A stretch of DNA of 6,948 bases from Mollicutes bacterium (lineage in GTDB: Bacteria > Bacillota_I > Bacilli_A > Izemoplasmatales > Izemoplasmataceae), in the NCBI GenBank assembly GCA_003551455.1, contig PUMR01000064.1, forward strand, positions 1 through 6,948. The letters run 5' to 3'. Each line of letters opens with the position of its first letter. The first letter of the stretch is position 1. The position numbers and the translations under genes are program-made. Shown in pieces: positions 1-6,500 of the stretch. The notes below the pieces were generated by a model. The model searched no databases, was not told the origin of the DNA, and was given only the letters and a program-made list of their open reading frames with translations.

Positions 1-351
1 CCTGACGGGTATGTGAAGCTGCGCAGGCTGTCGTTCGGCGAGTTCATGGCTCGTCGTCAGATGACATCTGCAATGCGCATCTCCGGCGGGCGGGGTTCGG
101 AGTTCCAGGGCGAGATGGACTTGGCCAACCAAGCAGCCGTCGAGTACGAGTTCGCCCACTGCATCGTCGAACATAACCTGGAACGCGCTGACGGTAAGGC
201 GTTCGACTTCAAGAAGCCCTCAGACATCAAGCGTCTGGATCCTCGAATCGGCCAGGAAATCTCTGAGTACATCGACGAGATGAACCAGCTCCTGGACAAC
301 GATGACGAGGACGAGTCCAGTGTAAAAGACGAATCCGAACAGCCATCCTAA
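1..351 (+). CDS. Phage tail assembly chaperone, gpG-like (5' partial)
   Basis: This is probably the first of the two tail assembly chaperones that bind the tape measure protein while the tail tube is built around it. The frame is open from base 1 to the TAA at 349-351, giving 116 visible codons. The left end reads PDGYVKLRRLSFGEF, which resembles an internal strand-and-helix motif of actinophage chaperones, so I take the gene as entering from outside the window. The alternative start is GTG at 13. It lacks a Shine-Dalgarno sequence, but it overlaps a TGA in another frame (14-16), as coupled genes often do. The protein is charged and ends in a very acidic tail (LDNDDEDESS, then VKDESEQPS). Its place directly before the frameshifted T segment and a tape measure gene is the strongest support; sequence similarity alone is modest. 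Confidence 0.8.
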   Translation, partial: PDGYVKLRRLSFGEFMARRQMTSAMRISGGRGSEFQGEMDLANQAAVEYEFAHCIVEHNLERADGKAFDFKKPSDIKRLDPRIGQEISEYIDEMNQLLDNDDEDESSVKDESEQPS

Positions 352-548
352 GGGGTAAGGCAGACGATGTCTTCATCCTCAACCTCATCCAGACTTATCT
401 ATACTGCAAGAGTTTGGGTTGTCTGCCAATGCCTGGTGGTTTGCTAGATCAGGATGCGTTGTTTGTAATAGCCAGCACTCATATTGAAGAGGCCCGGGCA
501 GAGAAAGAGAACTTAGATGCCTCTAAGCGCAAGGGAACAACGCGTTAG
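306..548 (+). CDS. Tail assembly chaperone T segment, read by -1 frameshift from the G gene
   Basis: This frame (positions divisible by 3) is open from just after the TGA at 303-305 to the TAG at 546-548. It lies one base behind the chaperone G frame, so a -1 shift before the G stop would give a G-T fusion. From 360 the peptide begins ADDVFILNLIQTYLYC, and GCLPMPGGLLDQD follows at 417-455. That pattern resembles the second segment of siphovirus chaperones. The C-terminus is a charged helix (HIEEARAEKENLDASKRKGTTR). No ATG or GTG with a ribosome binding site precedes the conserved part; the first ATG, at 429, falls inside the motif. In the phage lambda model, G is made in excess and the rarer GT form bridges tape measure and tail tube protein. 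If the shift is at 324-327, the T part adds 73 residues. Confidence 0.82.
   Translation, partial: RGRVQCKRRIRTAILRGKADDVFILNLIQTYLYCKSLGCLPMPGGLLDQDALFVIASTHIEEARAEKENLDASKRKGTTR
324..327 (+). promoter_or_regulatory. Candidate -1 ribosomal slippery site (A AAA)
   Basis: In the G frame the local codons are GTA (322) AAA (325) GAC (328), so a lysyl-tRNA on AAA can move back one base onto an identical AAA at 324-326. This is the only place between 306 and 351 where any tRNA re-pairs perfectly after a -1 slip. It is not a canonical XXXYYYZ heptamer, because the preceding GTA codon would re-pair poorly with TGT. A Shine-Dalgarno-like GAGGA at 307-311 sits 12 bases upstream, and such elements stimulate -1 slippage in E. 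coli dnaX. No strong downstream hairpin is visible. The need for a shift is well supported; this exact position is inferred. Confidence 0.5.
503..510 (+). promoter_or_regulatory. Ribosome binding site of the tape measure gene
   Basis: The purine run GAAAGAGA ends six bases before ATG 517, a normal spacing. It lies inside the T segment, so the tape measure is probably translated by ribosomes that load within, or re-initiate after, the upstream chaperone frame. An in-frame TAG at 514-516 rules out any earlier start for the tape measure frame. Confidence 0.6.
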
Positions 549-3500
549 TTTGCGCATCGACAGCCAGTTCGATGGCCGGGGGCTCAACGATGCCACCCGT
601 GCTCTAGGGCGTATGGGCAGTGCAGCGCAGGCGCAAGCGCAGACGCTTGCTTACGTTGGCGCTCAAATGAGTGCTGTGGGTACCATGATGGTGGTCCAGT
701 CCGGGGTGATGGCTGGTGCTCTAGCCTACTCAGCTGTAGAGCTTGGTAGATTTCGTAATGAACTAGCACTGGCCAGCACCCAGGCAATCGACACGAACGT
801 CACTATCGAGCGCCTACAGGCAACAGCCCACAGGGTCGGTAGGGCGTTTGCTGTCGATATGCAGCAGATCCCAGCGGTGTTCTACGACATCTACTCCACG
901 GTTGACGCGACCATGTCGCAGACCGCACCTCTGCTGGAGAACTTCGCTAAAGCAGCTATTGCCGGTCAAGCTGACTTGCAGACGGTCTCTCAGCAGACCA
1001 TGAACCTCATGAACGCGTTTGCCATCGACATCGACGACTCTTCACGAGTGCTCGATACCATGGCCAGTATGATTCAGTTCGGTACTGGTACTATGGATCA
1101 GTTCATGAGTGTTATCGGTCAGGTTTCTCCTGCGGCTGTAGCTGCCGGACAAGACCTTGAAACTATGGCGGCCAGCCTTGGGTTCATGACTCGTATGGGT
1201 CTGAGCACTTCTATGTCCGCCACGTCTGTAGCACGTGCGTTTGAGCTCTTGACACAGCCCCGTGTGGTCGCCTCTATGGAAGCCCACGGCATCGCCATGA
1301 GGGACCTTGCAGGTGAGTTGCTCCCTGTGGACGAGATCATGCGTCAGGTGGCCGAAAGCTTCGAGGGCATGTCTAAGCCCGAGATGTTTGCCCAACTCAA
1401 CGAGTTCTTCGCGGGTGCCGGTAACCGTATTCAGGCTCGCAGGTTCTTCCAGATGGTGTTGGAGAACTTCGACCTATTCGAAACCGGTATGGAACGTGTC
1501 CGTAGTGGTCTGATCGACTTCGAAGACCAGTACGAGACTATGGCTGATACGCTGCCTATGGTCATGCAGCGTATGAGCAACCAGTTTTTGATCATCTTCC
1601 ACCAGCTGGGTGAGGAGTTCACACCTATGCTGGTCGGTATCGTCGAGCGACTGGAACAATTTACTGAAGCTCTTACTGACCTGAGTGGGCCTCAAAGGGA
1701 ACTTATCGCTAATGCCGCTCAAGCTACCGTGTTGATGCTCGGTGTGTCAGGCGCGGTGTTGACTGTTGCAGGTGCTATGGTCGCGTGGAAGGCGGTCCTG
1801 AAGCTTACTGGTGTGTCGTTAGGCATCATACTCGGTAAGGCTGCGTTGGCTGTCGGCGTTATAGGCGGTTTGATAGCTGTACTAGCAGCGTTGACGATCA
1901 ACTTCCAGTCCGTGCAAGAGTTCCTTACCAACTTCGGTGTGGGTCTCCTGCAGTCCGAGAGCGCTATCCTCGCGGTCTCGGCAGCCTTGGCTCTTATGGT
2001 AGCAAAGTTTAGTGGGCCCTTGATGAGTGCTATGGCGGCCTTTGGTACGGGCTTTGTCAACACCATGCGCAACATCAAGAACGCTCAGGCCAATGCAGCC
2101 GCTGAACGGGCTCGATACATTGCCGGAGAGCGTGCTGCCATCGATCGTGCTGCGGCTGACTGGCAACGCTACCACCAGCGTTTTGTGGCTCACAAGCAAG
2201 AAGCCAAGGCAGCTACTAGTGCACAGATGTCTGCACTCGGTAAGCACGGGGCCTTCGCCAAGCAGCAGTACGCGAAGGTACAGGCTGCACATCGTCAGGT
2301 GATAGCTACTCGCCAAGACCTGGACCGGGTACAGCAGTCCACGTTCAAAAACAATCAGCAGCGTGTGCAGGCCATGACGCTGGCCAATAAGAATCTGGAA
2401 AAGGCTGAGCAGAACTACGCCCGTGTAGCCAAGCAGGCCCAGAAGGACATCAAGAAGGACAAGAAGGCGACCATGAAGGTCGTCAAGGCCCAGCGAGAAA
2501 AGGTTGTCTCGGCCAATAGGAGTATGGGCGCAGCAACCTTGGGTATGCGTGCTGCACAACAAGACCAGATCGTCACTGCACGCAACCTGTCACGTTACAT
2601 ACACCAGTCAGCAGGGGCCAAGGCTGCTTGGGCCGCGGCTATGCGGGGTGTAGCAGCAGCCGGTCGTGGCTTGATGGCCGTCCTGAACTTCCTTGGCGGA
2701 CCAAAGATGTTCGCCCAAATCGGCCTCTTCATGGCTCTGGGGTACGCTATATCCCAAATCGGACGAGCGTCCCGAGAGGCCTCTCAGCGGGTCAGCCATC
2801 TTGAAGGTGCCATGCGTTCTGCCGGAGATGCCGGTGAGGAGTTCGACGTTAGTCGAGGCATCCTTGATACGCTGAGGGCCTTGGAAGACACAGGCGATCT
2901 TGACCTGAAAGGGCTTCGCGAGGCTGGCGTCCGTATACGTGATATTCAACAGGCGGCCCAACGGACTCCCGGAGCCATAACAGACATCATCAACACCCTG
3001 GCTGACTACCACGATGTCACCGTAGACACTACTGATACCGTCAGATTGTACGCACAGGCCCAAGAGTGGGCCAATGCTACTATCGGCAGCGGTATGGGTG
3101 CTACGCACGATGTCACCCAGGCTCAGAGACAGTTTGGCATACAGCTGATGATGGTCTTGGACGCCATCGGTCTTACCAACGAGGCCATGGACGAGGCTGT
3201 AGAGAACCAACGCGACTACATGTTGGCCTTGGATCCCAGCATCAGCAGCAGTACGGTCTACCGTCAAGCTCTACGGGCAGGTAAGACCGACATCGACGCC
3301 ATGGCGTTGGCCTTGTCTGAGAAGAACCGGTTGTATGAAGAGGGTGCTCACGACGCTCTGGCTGCTGCTGAAGTAGAGGGGTATCTCTTCGAAGAAACCG
3401 GCGAGATGGCGTGGGAGGCTCAAGGCCGGGCCAAAGACTATCGGGACACTATGCAAAGTATTGTGTCCCCGACAGGTGCCTTCACGCGTGCATTGGAGGA

Positions 3501-6500
3501 GAACCGGGACGCCATACGCGAGCAGGGACAAGAAGCTGAGTGGTCATCTAAGCGCATTGACGAAGCTGTTCGTACGGCCAGTGTTAGTGCTTCGCAGTGG
3601 ATCAGTGAGATGGATGCTGACATTGCTATCCATGAGCAGTTCTGGTCTGACATGGGTACGGTCATCTCCCGGTCCACAGGTGACATCCAAGAGGACGTCA
3701 ATCTTGCTGTAGCCGAAATCTTTGCCATGGGCGAAGCCGCCCCTGCGGCCATGGAAGCTCTAGCTAATGCTGATCCGGAAGAGTTTCTACAGATCCTTGA
3801 GAACATCCGGATGATGACGATATGGACCAGTGACGAGGTCGCTACCCACGTTGACGCTATTGTGAGCATCTTCACGCGTAACCTGGACGAGATTACTGAG
3901 GCTACGGGGGTTGCGGCTGAGGACGTTCCCGCGCTTATTACCCAGATGCTCAACATGGCTGCTGAGGCTGTTCATGAGACTGGCGGGGAGCTCGGGTACG
4001 CTATAGACGATGCACTACAACTTTTCCTGGACAATATTGAGGACTGGTCGGATGACCCCATCGAGGCCTGGCAAGCTGTCCTGGATATGTTTGCGTACGC
4101 AGTAGAGAACTTCGCCGATGAAGACCTGCCTGTTAGCGCAGAGCAGATGATGGCCCTTTTGGCCGAAGGCATCGAAGTACACGGTGATAGCGGTATAGAT
4201 GCCATGCAAGACGTCATGGACGCTATGGAGATCATCGCCGACGACGGTGGTGGACTAATAGCCCAGGCTCTTGTCAACCGCTTCTCGGAAGGTCTAAACG
4301 GCGTACTGGCTCTGGCTAACCGATTCGGTCAGAGCCTTGCCGCTACACTGAACCAGTTGTTGGGGGCTTTGGGCGAGCCCACCATCGGCCTGAGCAGTTT
4401 GGGTACCAGGTTGCCCACACCAGGCCGAATGGAGCACATCAACACCGGCGGTGTGGTCCCTGGTACTGGCCCCGATCGCGACAGTGTGTTGGCCGCACTG
4501 ACTCCAGGCGAGTTCGTTCTCCGACGTACTGCTGTGAACCGTTTGTCTCGTCAGTCGCTGGAACAACTCAACCGTACGGGCGATCCCTCAGTACTTCGAC
4601 CCCGCCATTACCCAGGCTACAACACTGGTGGCTGGGTAATGCCCGAGGACCTGGCCAAACCCCCTACCTTTGACCAGTATGGTACACCTTGGCGCGAACC
4701 GGCTGTTGCGACTACTCAACGTATGTACGACGAGGCTGTCAAGTTTGTTGAGAAGCATAGTCCTGCCCTAGTCCTAAACTGGCTCAAGCAGGTAGCGGGA
4801 CTGCCTTACGTTTGGGGCGGCGTTGGTCCTGGCGGTTATGACTGTTCCGGTATTTGGTCTGCAATACAGAACGTTCTAGAGGGTCGTCATCCACACGCTA
4901 GGCGGTTCACGACGGCATCGTTCGCTGGCGGTACTCTTCCCCCTGGTTGGGTTCGTGGTGCTCATGGCCCTGTGGTCGTTGGTGTACGTCAAGGCAGCCC
5001 AGGTCACATGGCAGGCAGCATTGCTGGTGTGAATATCGAGTCTGGTAGTCGCGGTGTTGTTGTTGGCCCAGGTGCGGCTTCACCGTTCTCGTTCCCACAG
5101 CAGTTTAGCCTCGTGCTCGGCAGTGGTCTCAATGCTTCTAGTTTGGGTGTTGGTGACCAAGAGTACGCTATGGCCAAGGGCGGTATCGTTACCAGTCCTA
5201 TCCATGCACTTCTTGGCGAAGCCGGTCCAGAGGCTGTCATTCCTCTTGATAGGTACAGTACTAACTACGCGGACTTTTACAAAGAAGCATTTACCAAGCT
5301 TTACGATGCTAGTGACAAACTAGTAAGAGCTACACACCTTATGGAGGATTACGGTAAGGCTCCCGATTGGCTTGCTACTAGGGGACGTGACCCTTGGGGA
5401 CGCGAGATCAAGCCTTGGGAGATTCGTGCAGTTGCCGAAGGGGCTGAGACTGCTGATGAGTGGGCTGCTGCACTAGAAGAAGCCAATGCGCTCTTAGAGC
5501 AACAACAAGAACTGATACAACAGCGAGAGCGGTACGAACAGAAAGTTGAACGTCAACGGGCAGTGCGGGAAGCCGAACGTGCTCTCAGTGAAGCGGCCAA
5601 TACAGAAGAGCGAGAACGCGCACAAGAACAACTAGAGGCTGCGGAACAGGCTCTACAGGACTGGCACCGTAGCAACGAAGAAGCATCTCGTGAGCGTTTG
5701 GCTCAAACGGAACTCGAGCGCATTGAACTCAAGGCACAAATTGCAGCCAACAAGGAGCAGTACTACTTCGACAAGATGAGCGCCGAAGAGCGCCTACAAA
5801 TCATTCAGACTAGGCTTGCTGCCGAACGTAGGTACACCGATGAGTGGATGAGCCTAAAGCAGCAAGAGATTGGTATGATAGAGGAGGTAGCAAACGCCGC
5901 TGCTAATGCTGCCAGAGAACACCTACAGATTCTGCAAGGTGTCCAGAACTATATGAGTATGTTCTATTCTAGCGGCAGTCACAGCCTCGGTGGGGCAATA
6001 TCCGGGATAGTAGGGTTCAATGCTTTGCCTATGGCTGAGGGTGGTGTTGTTACAAAGCCCATCAATGCTCTTGTCGGCGAGGCCGGTCCAGAAGCTGTCA
6101 TACCGCTCGATAGATGGGCCCTTCGTCGTGGTGGGGGTACTAGTACTGGTGGCAGCGATGACGACGGCGGCAGTCTGAGCCTGGATGAGGCCAAGCACGA
6201 ACTCGACTTGATAAACCGTAGGCTCCGCATAGATGAGCTGGAAGAAACTCTAGAGAAGATTGAGGAAGCTGGCGTTGGCGGATACCTCGACGAGGAAGCT
6301 GTACAGAACGCCAGAGACGAACTCGAGCTTGCTAAGAAGAGTCTTGAGACGTCTGAGGCTAGGGTAGCCCTCAAGGAGGCCGAACTACTAGCAGTAGAGC
6401 GCAACATAGAACACATGGACGATGAGGTAGCCGCTTTGCTCAAGCAGTACGAAGCCGAGTACTACCTTGCCAAGGCTAAGGGAGAGTTGGAGGAATCACA

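Noticed and set aside
13..351. GTG 13 as the true start of the chaperone gene
   Set aside because: No Shine-Dalgarno sequence lies in the 12 bases before it, and the frame stays open upstream with motif-like PDGY. The TGA at 14-16 in another frame leaves some doubt, which would be settled by the bases left of the window.
362..377. Hairpin as frameshift stimulator (AGAC-GAT-GTCT or GATG-TCTT-CATC)
   Set aside because: The two alternatives overlap and each has only four base pairs, and they begin about 35 bases past the A-run, so they are too weak and too distant to claim.
367..447. Small open frame from ATG 367 (MSSSSTSSRL...)
   Set aside because: It ends at TAG 445-447 and overlaps the T segment, which has the conserved motif. 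The Ser-rich product is a frame shadow, although the G stop and a GGGG purine run lie just upstream.
1882..2562. Antisense open frame of 226 codons
   Set aside because: It lies wholly opposite the tape measure, which has clear family motifs on both sides. Its composition (His/Leu/Ser/Gly-rich) is that of a complementary shadow, with no recognisable domain.
2608..3267. Antisense open frame of 219 codons
   Set aside because: Opposite the intact tape measure frame, with no domain, no ribosome binding site of note and no neighbours on that strand.
3438..3956. Antisense Ser/Ala-rich open frame of 172 codons
   Set aside because: The Ser/Met/Ala-rich product is the reverse reading of Asp/Glu/Ala/His codons in the acidic tape measure region.
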